Below are positions 28,356 through 38,200 of a stretch of 64,000 bases of DNA, in pieces. The translations under genes were made by a program, and so were the position numbers. The notes under the pieces are model-generated. The model saw nothing but the letters and a program-made list of their open reading frames with translations, ran no database searches and was not told the DNA's origin. How positions within the stretch are numbered: position 1 is the stretch's first letter; each line of letters starts with the position of its first letter. Origin of the DNA: Marichromatium bheemlicum. GTDB taxonomy: Bacteria > Pseudomonadota > Gammaproteobacteria > Chromatiales > Chromatiaceae. The stretch lies in the NCBI RefSeq assembly GCF_012276755.1, contig NZ_JAAXKX010000013.1, forward strand, positions 51,368 to 115,367, read 5' to 3'.

Positions 28356-29104
28356 GCGGCGGGGAGCAGTGGTTCGCGGCGAAAGCCCGCGCCGGGACGG
28401 TGGACCAACAGCTCGCCGCCGCGCTCGCTCCAATCGGCAAGCACCATGCGAGTGGCGCTCCGGCCATCGATCAGTAACGGATGGTCGGCGGGGCGGTGGG
28501 TGTGACCGTGGATCAGGCGCGTGGCGCGATGACGCTGCAGATAGCGCCGCACCGTCGCTTCGGTGACGTCCATGATCGCGGCGCTCTTGTCGGCGTTGGC
28601 CGCCGTGCTACGTCGTCGGTAGTCGGCCGCCAGGGCCTTGCGCCAGGCCAGTGAACGCCACAGAAACAGCCGTCTTACCAAGGGGTTGCGTACGCGGCGC
28701 CGGAAACGCTGATAGGCGAGATCGTCGGTGCAGAGCAGGTCGCCGTGCATCAGGATAACGCGCTCGCCGTCGAGGGTGAGCGGATGAGGGTCGGGGATCG
28801 GCCGACACCCACTGGTGCGAAGAAAACGCCGGCCGATGAGGAAATCGCGGTTGCCGTGCTGGATGAAGCACTGGGTACCGGCGGCGGTGAGTGCGGCGAG
28901 CGCGGCGCCGATCTCCCGGTGTAGCGGTTCGTCGTCATCGTCACCGATCCAGGCATCGAACAGGTCGCCGAGGACGTAGAGGCGTGCGGCATGACGCGCG
29001 CGTCCCTCGAGCAGGTCGAGAAACAGCCGGGTCAGTGCCGGGCGGCGTGGTGCGAGATGGATGTCGGAGACGAAGAGGGTCTCGCCCATGGGGTCGGTGT
29101 GCAT
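28352..29104 (-). CDS. lpxH: UDP-2,3-diacylglucosamine hydrolase
   Basis: 250 residues, the normal size for LpxH. Metallophosphoesterase motifs: FVSDIHL, LGDLFDAWIGDDD, QHGNRDF, LMHGDLLCTDD and HGHTHRP. It cleaves UDP-2,3-diacylglucosamine to lipid X in lipid A synthesis at the inner-membrane face. ATG at 29104 is used; ATG at 29089 (MGETLF) fits E. coli LpxH length equally well and neither has a strong ribosome site. It lies 63 nt downstream of ppiB, the arrangement commonly seen in Gammaproteobacteria. Confidence 0.93.
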   Translation of the reverse strand: MHTDPMGETLFVSDIHLAPRRPALTRLFLDLLEGRARHAARLYVLGDLFDAWIGDDDDEPLHREIGAALAALTAAGTQCFIQHGNRDFLIGRRFLRTSGCRPIPDPHPLTLDGERVILMHGDLLCTDDLAYQRFRRRVRNPLVRRLFLWRSLAWRKALAADYRRRSTAANADKSAAIMDVTEATVRRYLQRHRATRLIHGHTHRPADHPLLIDGRSATRMVLADWSERGGELLVHRPGAGFRREPLLPAA

Positions 29105-29167
29105 CGCAACAGCAGATGGGCCGCCCGCACCAGGGCCGGAGCGGGGGCTGGGCCTGTCGATAGGGCG

Positions 29168-29656
29168 CTAGTCGACGATCTCGGCGCGCTCGATGATGAC
29201 GTCCTCGACGGGGACGTCCTGGTGGCCGTTGCGACTGCCGGTGTTCACACCCTTGATGGCGTTGACGGTCTCCATGCCCTCGACCACCCGGCCGAACACG
29301 CAATAGCCCCAGCCGTCCTGCCCGGGGTAGTCGAGAAAGCCGTTGTCGGCGACATTGATGAAGAACTGCGCGGTGGCCGAGTGCGGCTCCATGGTACGGG
29401 CCATGGCGATGCTGCCGGTGACGTTCTTGAGGCCGTTGTTGGCCTCGTTCTCGATCGGACGGCGGGTCGGCTTGGCGGCGAAGTCGGAGGTCATGCCACC
29501 GCCCTGGATCATGAAGCCGTCGATCACGCGGTGGAAGAGGGTGCCGTCGTAGTGTCCGTCACGCACGTACTGCTCGAAGTTGGCGCAGGTCTTCGGCGCC
29601 TGTTCGGTCTCGAGCTCGATCAGGATGTCGCCGTGGTTGGTGGTGAGTTTGATCAT
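29168..29656 (-). CDS. ppiB: Peptidyl-prolyl cis-trans isomerase, cyclophilin B type
   Basis: 162 residues, a single cyclophilin domain. [14 protein letters not shown], the Gln/Phe pair in ATAQFFINV and [11 protein letters not shown] are the active-site features. No signal peptide, so it is the cytoplasmic form (PpiB). It speeds proline isomerisation during folding. The ATG at 29656 has GGAGAG upstream; the coding frame can be extended upstream but without family similarity. It is followed by lpxH, and cysS diverges upstream. Confidence 0.94.
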   Translation of the reverse strand: MIKLTTNHGDILIELETEQAPKTCANFEQYVRDGHYDGTLFHRVIDGFMIQGGGMTSDFAAKPTRRPIENEANNGLKNVTGSIAMARTMEPHSATAQFFINVADNGFLDYPGQDGWGYCVFGRVVEGMETVNAIKGVNTGSRNGHQDVPVEDVIIERAEIVD

Positions 29657-30035
29657 GGATGTCTCTCCGCGAGAGGCCCGTCCGTATGGACAGGGTGGAC
29701 AGCGGGTCGCCCTTGAGGGCGACGGTTTCAGGTGCTCCAGCACTGTGGTGCCGGGGGCGGTGGTCGAGCGGGGTGGACCACGCCAACGGCGGGTTGGTGC
29801 GGCTTGTCTGACCCCTTCGACCGAGCCTCGACCAGTGTCGGCACAGGGGCCGGTCGATGGTCGCACGGGTTGCAGATGGTACATGGTAAGGGCTTTGACG
29901 GATACGTCAAAGGTGCGCCAGCCGTCAGCGTCGTCGGTTGGATGCCCCGCCCCCCACGGTTCCAGCGACAAACCGGTCATGCTCGTGGACGGGTCATCCA
30001 ACACCGGTGCTCGATCATCGGGCGGTGAGGCATGT

Positions 30036-30060
30036 GTTGGGTTGCCGATGGCAGCCCAAC
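30036..30060. repeat. Dispersed hairpin repeat, copy 1
   Basis: GTTGGGTTGC and GCAGCCCAAC flank a CGATG-containing loop and pair over ten bases with one G-T wobble. The reverse complement of this stretch is closely similar to the hairpin at 31799-31825, including the flanking CTCACCGCC/ACCGCTCATCC-type residues. Thus the two are opposite-facing copies of one family. Short GGTTGGGTT palindromes of this kind are common in gammaproteobacterial intergenic regions. Confidence 0.6.
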
Positions 30061-30083
30061 CTACGTGTTCAGCGCTCCTTTGC

Positions 30084-30089
30084 TAACAT
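30084..30089 (+). promoter_or_regulatory. Probable extended -10 element of the cysS promoter
   Basis: TGCTAACAT contains a TAACAT hexamer with an upstream TG, the extended -10 form. It is 50 bases before the cysS start. No clear -35 is visible, which extended -10 promoters tolerate. An in-frame ATG at 30088 lies inside this element and so should not be the translation start. Confidence 0.45.
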
Positions 30090-30138
30090 GGACGCCTTGG
30101 CCCTTGTGTTGCGCGAGAAATTAAAAAAAATCACTCCG

Positions 30139-31527
<1,389 letters not shown>

Positions 31528-31550
31528 GTGTCGTCTGCCGTCAGGCGTCA

Positions 31551-31586
31551 GGGTGATTGAACCGCCAAGGGTGATTGAACCGCCAA
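31551..31586 (+). repeat. 18-nt perfect tandem duplication (GGGTGATTGAACCGCCAA x2)
   Basis: The unit occurs twice without a gap, at 31551-31568 and 31569-31586. The second copy continues into GGCGCAAAGAGCGCGAAG, the 'AACCGC-AAGGCGCAAAG' type of sequence, which recurs inverted at 31715-31746 and 31867-31900. Confidence 0.75.
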
Positions 31587-31798
31587 GGCGCAAAGAGCGC
31601 GAAGATGAGGAAAGGCTTCCAGCTGCCAGCCTCCGGTGAGGGGCAGGGTTGTCTCGTCGCGTCGCGGTTGACCACATACCGACACTGGAGGCTGTTTGCT
31701 GAAGGCTGGTCGCTTTCTTCGTGTCCTTTGGGTCTTTGCGGTTCAATTCCCTGGCGGCTGGCGGCTGGCGGCTGGCGGCCCATCTTCCCGAGCACATC

Positions 31799-31825
31799 GG
31801 TTGAGTTGCCCTCGGCAACCCAACC
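31799..31825. repeat. Dispersed hairpin repeat, copy 2
   Basis: GGTTGAGTTGCC, a CTC loop and GGCAACCCAACC form a 12-pair stem with one mismatch. It is the inverse of the copy at 30036-30060 beside cysS. It sits in the repeat-rich region downstream of cysS. Confidence 0.6.
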
Positions 31826-31925
31826 GATGCACCGCTCATCCAACCAACGATGCCGAACCCCCGCATCCCTTTGCGTCCTCCGCGCCTTTGCGGTTCAACC
31901 CGGCTGGCGGCTGCCCGCGCCCCGC

Positions 31926-32876
31926 CTACACCAATCCGTGACGGTCCTTCATGTGCAGGTAAACGAGGTTGGAGACCTGGCGGATGACGTCACCGCGGCT
32001 GCGGATCCACTGGGTGTAGTTCTGTGCCCGGGAGGGCCGCTCGATGATGCCGATCATGGTATAGGCGTGTTTGTTACCACGCCGATCGCGCGCCTCGATG
32101 ATGCCCATGTTGCCGCACAGCTTGGCCGTGGAGCCGGTCTTGTCGCAGACCTGCAGCGGGTGCGCAATGGCCGAGACCCGGGTAACGATCCGGTCGTTGT
32201 TGGGCAGACACATCAGCCGTCGCAGCTCGGCGCTGTAGGGCATGCGGTCGTTCCAGATGGCGTAGAGAAAGCGGCTGTAGTCGTGGGCCGAGGCCTTGTT
32301 GGCATAGGTGCCGCCGCCCGGGGGGATCTTCTCGATGATCCGGGTCTGGCGGAAGATGCCGGGGGCATGGTGCTTGAGTTCGGCCTCGACGTCGCGCGGC
32401 CCGCGCCGTGAGCGGTTCTCGCTGACCCGATCGATCATCCAGTTGGTGGCGCTGTTGCTGCTGCGCTGGATCATCCGCTCCATGTGATGGCGCACGTCGT
32501 CGTTGTAGCGTACCCGACCGGAGCGCGTCACCTGATAGAAGTAGGCTTGGGCGATGAAGGGCTTGATCATGCTCGCCGCTTGGCGTTGCGTATCTTCGTT
32601 GATCGCCACCAGCTTCTTGCCGGTGGAGAAGTCGTAGACCGACCAAGATGTCTGCTCATTAGGCTGCACGATCCCCTTGCGCCGCAGTCGCTGTACCAGG
32701 TCGTTGACCTGATAGTTCAGCGAGTGCCTGTGTGCGGCGGCCTCGGTGAAGCTGGGAGTGCCCCCGAGCAGGCCAGCGGAGGTGGCGGCGAGTGCAGCGA
32801 GAAAGTGACGGCGATCCAGATAGAGGCCGTGGTCGCCGGCATCCGGTCGCTCGGTACCGTCCGCGAACTCATACAT
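31926..32876 (-). CDS. Class A beta-lactamase-like serine hydrolase with Tat-type signal
   Basis: 316 residues. After a 20-residue N-region comes DRRHFLAALAATSAGLLGG, a twin-arginine-type signal. Catalytic motifs: Ser102 in SMIK (SxxK), SSNSATN in the SDN position, and DKTGS (KTG box). The SDN element is not exact. Such proteins are serine hydrolases or peptidases acting in the periplasm; true penicillin hydrolysis is not implied. GGAGGG is upstream of the ATG. It stands alone between non-coding regions. Confidence 0.8.
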   Translation of the reverse strand: MYEFADGTERPDAGDHGLYLDRRHFLAALAATSAGLLGGTPSFTEAAAHRHSLNYQVNDLVQRLRRKGIVQPNEQTSWSVYDFSTGKKLVAINEDTQRQAASMIKPFIAQAYFYQVTRSGRVRYNDDVRHHMERMIQRSSNSATNWMIDRVSENRSRRGPRDVEAELKHHAPGIFRQTRIIEKIPPGGGTYANKASAHDYSRFLYAIWNDRMPYSAELRRLMCLPNNDRIVTRVSAIAHPLQVCDKTGSTAKLCGNMGIIEARDRRGNKHAYTMIGIIERPSRAQNYTQWIRSRGDVIRQVSNLVYLHMKDRHGLV

Positions 32877-33216
32877 AACTCGATCCCTCCGAGAAAGGAC
32901 TACAGGGCGCCGTCGGCGAGGCGCGACTGCGCGTGTTCACCGGGTTACGCCATCCCCGCTGGCGGCGAGCGTCGAGCATGGAGGGGCGGTGCGTGCTGCC
33001 AGCGCGAGATGCCGGGTAGAGACGACGCGTGGCTCCGGCGTGGTGATGATCATGCCCGCCACGGGCCGTGACAGACCGCGAAAGGATAGGCGGCCAGGGC
33101 TGGAATGACAAGGAGTGTGCGGCAGAAAAGTGCTGATGTCTCAAGGTTATCAAGACGTCACTTGAAGCAGCTTGGCAATCCTTTGCCAGGCCGCTCTCGA
33201 GTCGGCGCGTAGGGGG
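32877..33216. other. Intergenic region, nothing assignable
   Basis: 340 bases between two minus-strand genes. It must contain the promoter of the hydrolase gene and the 3' end of the receiver-coil transcript. I found no strong hairpin with a T-run and no recognisable gene. Confidence 0.4.
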
Positions 33217-34218
33217 TCAGGCCGTGCCCCCGAGCAGCAACCACACCACGCCCGCGGCAGCAATACCGACGAAGGCGGCGCTGAGCGCCCAGAGCCGGAC
33301 CTCTCTGAGCTTGGCGTGCAGGGGCTCGAGGTTGGCACCGACGCTGGCCTGGGCTTGTTCGGCGATCATCTCGCTCTGCTCCTGGATCTCGTGGCGGGCG
33401 GCGACGATCGCCTGCTGCGCGGTCTGTTCGCTCAGTGGTTTGAGGTGTGACTGCAGGGCTTGTTCGACCAGGTTCGAGAGTGCCTCGGGTTGGGGACGGC
33501 TGGCGTCGATCAGCTCCTCGACTCGCGCCCGCTCGCCCTCGAGTTCGATGCGCAGTTGGTTAGGTAGTTGCTCGGGCAGGATGGCGCGGATCTGTGCCTG
33601 GAGTTCGGCCTCGGAGATGTCCTGGCGGGTGTCGAGCTGCTGGCGGACCTCGGCGCGTAATTGTTCGCTGAGGTCGCGCCGCAGGTCCTCGAGCATCGGG
33701 GTGAGAGTGCGGGTGATCTGGGCGGCGATGCGGGCGTCGAGTTCGGCCCCATCGAGTGTAGTGGCACTGGCCGTGGGTGGCGGTGTCGTTGGGGCGGGGG
33801 CCGGCTGGGGTGGGGGCGCCGTCGCCGGTTCGGCCGGTGAGGCCGTCGGCTGGGCGAGGGTGGCGCGCAGTTGCTCGAGGATCTCGGGCATCCGCTCCGG
33901 GGCGACGGACTTGGGCAGGACCCCGAGCACTCCCTTGCGTCGCGCGGTCTCGACGAAGTCGGCCTCTTCGTGCGAGGAGCACATCACCACCGGGATCGAG
34001 GCGGTGCGAGGATTCTGCTTGAGGATCTCGAGCGCCTCGAAGCCGTTGAGCCCTGGCATCATGTGATCCATCAGGATGGCGTCGGGAAGTTCGCGTTCGA
34101 GGATCTCGAAGGCGGCCTCGGCCGAGTCGGCGGTCTCGACCTCGACGTCATGGCGTTGGAGCTGGAGCCGCAGCGCATAGCGCGCCGACTTGGAGTCATC
34201 GACCAGGAGTATCTTCAT
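33217..34218 (-). CDS. Receiver domain protein with coiled coil and C-terminal membrane anchor
   Basis: 333 residues. Residues 1-122 form a complete CheY-like receiver (VDDSK, phosphoacceptor in ILMDHMMPG, CSS in the Thr/Ser position, Lys in LPKSV). A Pro/Ala/Thr-rich linker (about 124-155) leads to a long Gln/Glu/Arg-rich helical region (about 158-305), then one hydrophobic helix (about 311-330) ending at the C-terminus. The region resembles coiled coils or apolipoprotein-like helices. The start MKILLVDD at 34218 has GGAGG 6 nt upstream. I know no described family with exactly this layout. It would be a tail-anchored signalling protein of the inner membrane. Confidence 0.85.
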   Translation of the reverse strand: MKILLVDDSKSARYALRLQLQRHDVEVETADSAEAAFEILERELPDAILMDHMMPGLNGFEALEILKQNPRTASIPVVMCSSHEEADFVETARRKGVLGVLPKSVAPERMPEILEQLRATLAQPTASPAEPATAPPPQPAPAPTTPPPTASATTLDGAELDARIAAQITRTLTPMLEDLRRDLSEQLRAEVRQQLDTRQDISEAELQAQIRAILPEQLPNQLRIELEGERARVEELIDASRPQPEALSNLVEQALQSHLKPLSEQTAQQAIVAARHEIQEQSEMIAEQAQASVGANLEPLHAKLREVRLWALSAAFVGIAAAGVVWLLLGGTA

Positions 34219-34236
34219 CCAATCCTCCGCGAGAAA

Positions 34237-34256
34237 CCCCATCCCTCGGGATGGGG
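34237..34256. promoter_or_regulatory. Perfect hairpin in the leader of the receiver-coil gene
   Basis: CCCCATCC, a CTCG loop and GGATGGGG make an 8-bp perfect stem. On the minus strand it is followed by TTTCTC and then the ribosome site of the gene starting at 34218. It could stabilise the leader or act as a weak terminator/attenuator. It also lies 155 nt before pgl on the other strand. Confidence 0.4.
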
Positions 34257-34410
34257 GTGGAGAGCAAGTGCGTATGCGTGAGTCGGTTCCCTAGTGGGGG
34301 CGTGGCTGCGGGCTTGCCAGGGCCGGTGTGCGCCCCCATTCGTGTTTCGAGACCGCCTGGTCGCGACCGGGCGGCGCACAGCAGCGATCTTTACAGGGGG
34401 TGATCCTAGC

Positions 34411-35094
34411 ATGTCTGTCTCCGGCGTCGGCTTCCAGGTCCATGAATCGCCAGAGGCGCTCGCCGAGGTCGTGGCCTCGCGGGTGCTGGCCGCAGCACAG
34501 CGGGCGATCGCCGCGCGGGGGCGCTTCACCCTGGTGCTTGCCGGGGGCGGGACGCCGTTGCGGGTCTATGAGCGGCTCGCTACCAGCCCCGCCGATTGGT
34601 CGCGCTGGCACCTGTTCCATGGTGACGAGCGTTGTCTGCCGCCCGAGGATCGGCAACGCAACAGTCGGGCGATTGCTGCCTGTTGGCTCGACCGCATCGC
34701 CTTACCCCCGGGGCAGCATCACCCGATCCCCGCCGAACTCGGGGCCGAGGAGGCGGCGCACCGCTATGCGGCCTTGATCGCGCCGCTGCTGCCCTTTGAT
34801 TTGGTGCTGCTCGGTATGGGCGAGGATGGCCACACCGCGAGCCTGTTCCCGGGGCACGCACTGGCGCAGACGGGGTTGACGATGGCGGTGCACGAGGCGC
34901 CGAAGCCTCCACCCGATCGCGTCACCCTGACCCCAGCGGCCCTGAGCGCGACCCGCGAGGCGCTGGTGCTGGTCACCGGTGCCGGCAAGCGCGAGGCGCT
35001 GGCGCGTTGGCGTGCCGGTGACGGGCTGCCGGTGGCGAGCGTGGCGGCTGCCGCCGGGGCCGAGGTGTTGGTCGACGCCGCGGCCTGGGGATGA
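34411..35094 (+). CDS. pgl: 6-phosphogluconolactonase
   Basis: 227 residues, the normal size. Family motifs: LVLAGGGTPLRVYERL, the WHLFHGDERCLPPED region, and LGMGEDGHTASLFPGH. It hydrolyses 6-phosphogluconolactone in the oxidative pentose phosphate pathway. ATG at 34411 is preceded by AGGGGG; a longer GTG form from 34294 is not supported. No zwf or gnd gene is adjacent. A terminator-like hairpin lies about 100 nt downstream. Confidence 0.92.
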   Translation: MSVSGVGFQVHESPEALAEVVASRVLAAAQRAIAARGRFTLVLAGGGTPLRVYERLATSPADWSRWHLFHGDERCLPPEDRQRNSRAIAACWLDRIALPPGQHHPIPAELGAEEAAHRYAALIAPLLPFDLVLLGMGEDGHTASLFPGHALAQTGLTMAVHEAPKPPPDRVTLTPAALSATREALVLVTGAGKREALARWRAGDGLPVASVAAAAGAEVLVDAAAWG

Positions 35095-35109
35095 GGCCAC
35101 GAGGCGTGG

Positions 35110-35138
35110 TTCCACACGCCGGGCACCGAGGCTAGAAT
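35110..35138 (+). promoter_or_regulatory. Sigma-70-like promoter
   Basis: TTCCAC and TAGAAT are separated by exactly 17 bases, a good match to the -35/-10 consensus. Transcription would begin near 35145, which is 46 bases before the terminator-like hairpin at 35191-35215 and about 120 before the start of the GGDEF-EAL gene. Confidence 0.5.
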
Positions 35139-35144
35139 GGGCGA

Positions 35145-35215
35145 CTTGATCGCGTGGCGCCATGGAATCGACGTCCGCCGATACACAGCGGGCGCCCGCT
35201 GATCGGGCGCCTTTT
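35145..35215 (+). ncRNA. Candidate short RNA or attenuated leader (about 70 nt)
   Basis: A consensus-like promoter (35110-35138) and a hairpin with T-run (35191-35215) bracket about 70 bases with no ORF of note. This is what a small RNA gene, or a terminated leader of the GGDEF-EAL gene, would look like. No known riboswitch class was recognised. Evidence is only the two signals. Confidence 0.3.
35191..35215 (+). terminator. Rho-independent terminator-like hairpin
   Basis: GGCGCCCG and CGGGCGCC pair perfectly over 8 bases around a CTGAT loop and are followed by TTTT. It could end pgl transcription or a short RNA started at the promoter 35110-35138. It precedes the GGDEF-EAL start by 53 nt, so it could also attenuate that gene. 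Confidence 0.6.
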
Positions 35216-35267
35216 CGTGGGCGTCGGTACAACGGCGTCGCTGGCCAGTGCCGATGTGTTTGCTTCC

Positions 35268-38200
35268 ATGTCCACTTCCGCCTCCTTCGTCGCGAGCTTG
35301 ATCCGCAAGACCCTGATCGTGTCGCTGGCAACGGTGGTGCTGAGCATGGCCGCGGTGGTGATGTTCGATCTCTACGCCCTGCAGCAGGAGACCGCCACCC
35401 TGCGGGCCAACCACCTGCGCGAGACCCGTGATCGATTGCAGGCACTGGTGACCGAGGCGGTGCGCTTTGCGCACTATCAACGCCAGCTGCTTGCGGTGGA
35501 CGCGGCCGAGGGCGTCGAGGCGGCGCGGCGCGAGCGGGCCGCGCAACGTCGGGTGTTGGAGTGGCTCGAGATCCGTAACACCGGTAGTGATTACCGGACC
35601 TTTGCCGGGCGCTGGGACGGGGTCTCGCTGCTCGGCCCGGCGCGCGGGCGACAGGTGCTCGAACTCACCGATGATGGCGCGCCTACCGTGATGCGCGACC
35701 TGATCCGTGTGGCGCAGTCCGGTGGCGGCTTCGTCGAATACGTGATGCCGGCCTTCCCGGGGTGGCGGGCTGCGCCCAAGCTCAGTTATGTCGAGCCAAT
35801 TGCCCCCTGGGGCTGGTACATCGGCGCCGGTTGTCTGCTCGATCGCCTCGACGAGGTGGTCGCCGAGCGGCGCGCGGCGGTCAACGCCGAGCTGGGTGTC
35901 AAGCTGCTGGCGTTGGCCGTGGGGCTGGTGATCATCCTGTGGCTGGTCTATGTGCTGACGCGGCGTCTCAGTCGTCATGCCCGCGCCGACGTGCTCGCCT
36001 TCATCAATTTTTTCGCTACCGCCAACACCGACCCCGACGTCGGGCTCGAACCGGCGCGGATGCGTTTTCGCGAGTCGGCCCTGATCGCGCGCGCGGCGGC
36101 ACGCATGATTGCGCAGCGCCGCGCCACCGAGGCGGCGCTACGCGAGAGCGAGGGGCGTTTTCGCACCCTGATCGAGGTCCAGCAGTATGCGGTGATGGAA
36201 CTCGATCTCGATGGCCGGATTCGGTATGTCAATCCGGCCGTCTCGCGGCTGCTCGGCTATACCCGCACCGAACTCGAGCGAATGCGTGTCAGCGAGCTGG
36301 TCGTCGAGTCCGAGCGCGACGCGCTGGAACGCGACCTGCGTCGCTTCGCCCGACTGCAGCCGCCGCCGACGACCTACTTCAATCGCAATCGAACCCGTGA
36401 TGGCCGGGTGATCGAGCTGCAGGTCGAATGGAACTACCGGCGCGACGATCAGGGACGAGTGGTCGGATTCATCAGCGTCGCCCACGATGTCACCGACTAT
36501 CATCGCTCACGGTTGCTGCTCGACGGTCGCAACCGGGTGCTCGAGATGCTCGCCCGTGGTCGTCCGCAGCAGGCGGTGCTCGAGGCGATCATCGACTACG
36601 TCGAGCGCGTCTCGCCTCAGGCGCTGTGTTCGATCCATCGCTACGACGGCGCGACCCGTACCCTCCACAACGCCGCTGCGCGCCGTCTGCCCGAGCACTA
36701 TATGCACGCCATCGACGGCATGGTGGTGGGACCTGCGGTCGGCTCCTGCGGGCATGCGGCGAGTCTGGGCAAGCGGGTGGTGGTCGCCGACCTGCTCGAG
36801 CACCCCTTCTGGGAGGGCCTGCGTGAGCTGTTGCTCACCACCGAGCTGCGCGCCTGCTGGTCGCAGCCGATCATCGCCCCGGATGCGACGGTGCTCGGGA
36901 CCTTCGCCATCTATGCCCACGAGGTCTCGGTGCCGTCGCCCGATGACATCGCGTTGATCGAGTCGGCCGCCGAACTGGCCGCGATCGTGATGGAGCATGC
37001 CCGGGTCGAGCGCGCCACCCGCCTGGCCGAGGAACGCGCGCGGTTGTTGCTCGACTCGAGCACCGAGGGGGTCTTCGGTCTCGACCTCGAGGCCCGCACC
37101 ACCTTCGTCAATCCGGCCGCGGCGCGGTTGCTCGGGTTCAGCGCCGAGGCGCTCACCGGTCGCGCTATCCACGAGTTGATCCACCACTCGCGCCCCGACG
37201 GTGAGCCGATCACCAGCCTCGACAGCCCGATGCTGCGCGCGATGCGCGAGGGGCGTGGTTATCACGTCACCGACGCGGTGTTCTGGCGCGCCGACGGTGG
37301 GCACTTCCCGGTCGAGTACTGGTCGACCCCGATCCTGCGCGAGGGGCGGATCGAGGGCGCGGTGGTGACCTTTCACGACATCAGCGAGCGCAAGCGCGTC
37401 GAGGCCGAGATCCAGCACCTGGCCTTCCACGACAGCCTCACCGGGTTGCCCAATCGCTTGCTGTTCAAGGAGGAGGTGGGCCGGGCGTTGGCGTTGTTGC
37501 GACGCGAGGGGCAGCGTTTTGCCTTGCACATGCTCGATCTCGATCACTTCAAGGATGTCAACGACAGCCTCGGCCACCCGGTCGGTGACGAGCTGCTGTG
37601 TGCGGTGGCGCACCGGATCCGTGGGGTGGTCCGTGCCAGCGACGTCTTCGCGCGTTTCGGTGGTGACGAGTTCGCGCTGCTGCAGGTGCCGATCACACAC
37701 CCGGCCGAGGCCGCGGCGCTCGCCGACAAGGTGGTGGGGATCTTCTCCGAACACTTCGCCCTCGGCGCCTGCGCGATCAACACCAATACCAGCATCGGTA
37801 TCGCCATCGCCGATCGTCAGGATCTCAGCGTCGACGACCTCATCGCGCGCGCCGACGTCGCCCTCTACAAGGCCAAGGAGGCCGGGCGGGGGACCCACGC
37901 CTTCTTTGCCGACACCATGACCGATCAGCTGCGCCATGAGTTGGAGATCGCCTCGGAGCTGGTCCGTGCCGTCGACCACGATGAGCTGTGCCTGCACTAC
38001 CAGCCCCAGGTCGACCTGCGCAGCGGTGCGCTGGTCGGGGTCGAGGCGTTGGTGCGCTGGCAGCATCCCGAGCGCGGGCTGCTCCAGCCCGGCGCCTTCA
38101 TCGATATCGCCGAGCGGCGCGGCATGATCCGACCGCTCTCGGCCTGGGTGCTGGAGGCGGTGTGCCGGCAGGCGCGGGCGTGGCGTGAGCGCGGGCTGGT

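Larger units (their letters stand above)
29657..30138. promoter_or_regulatory. Intergenic region between divergent ppiB and cysS
   Basis: 482 bases with no supported gene. It contains the dispersed hairpin repeat at 30036-30060 and the probable cysS promoter just after it. The part near 29700-29900 is of ordinary GC content with no feature that I could assign; ppiB transcription must start in this half. Confidence 0.4.
31528..31925. repeat. Non-coding repeat-rich region between cysS and the hydrolase gene
   Basis: 398 bases with no convincing gene. Contents: the tandem duplication at 31551-31586; three copies of a motif based on TTTGCGGTTCAA/TTGAACCGC (one forward, two inverted, the latter preceded by CTTTG-rich tracts at 31715-31746 and 31867-31900); a heptamer CTGGCGG repeated four times at 31751-31778; and the hairpin at 31799-31825. 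This looks like a mosaic of small mobile or slippage-derived elements. Confidence 0.65.

Noticed and set aside
31541..31866. Frames on both strands in the region after cysS
   Set aside because: Their composition follows the short repeats (PPAASR, GGWRLAAGG) and no family is seen; treated as non-coding.
31926..32876. An antibiotic-resistance beta-lactamase
   Set aside because: The SDN motif is not exact and the context gives no sign of a resistance element; only the hydrolase fold is supported.
35145..35215. A c-di-GMP riboswitch before the GGDEF-EAL gene
   Set aside because: The hairpin is a simple terminator stem; no conserved riboswitch core was recognised.
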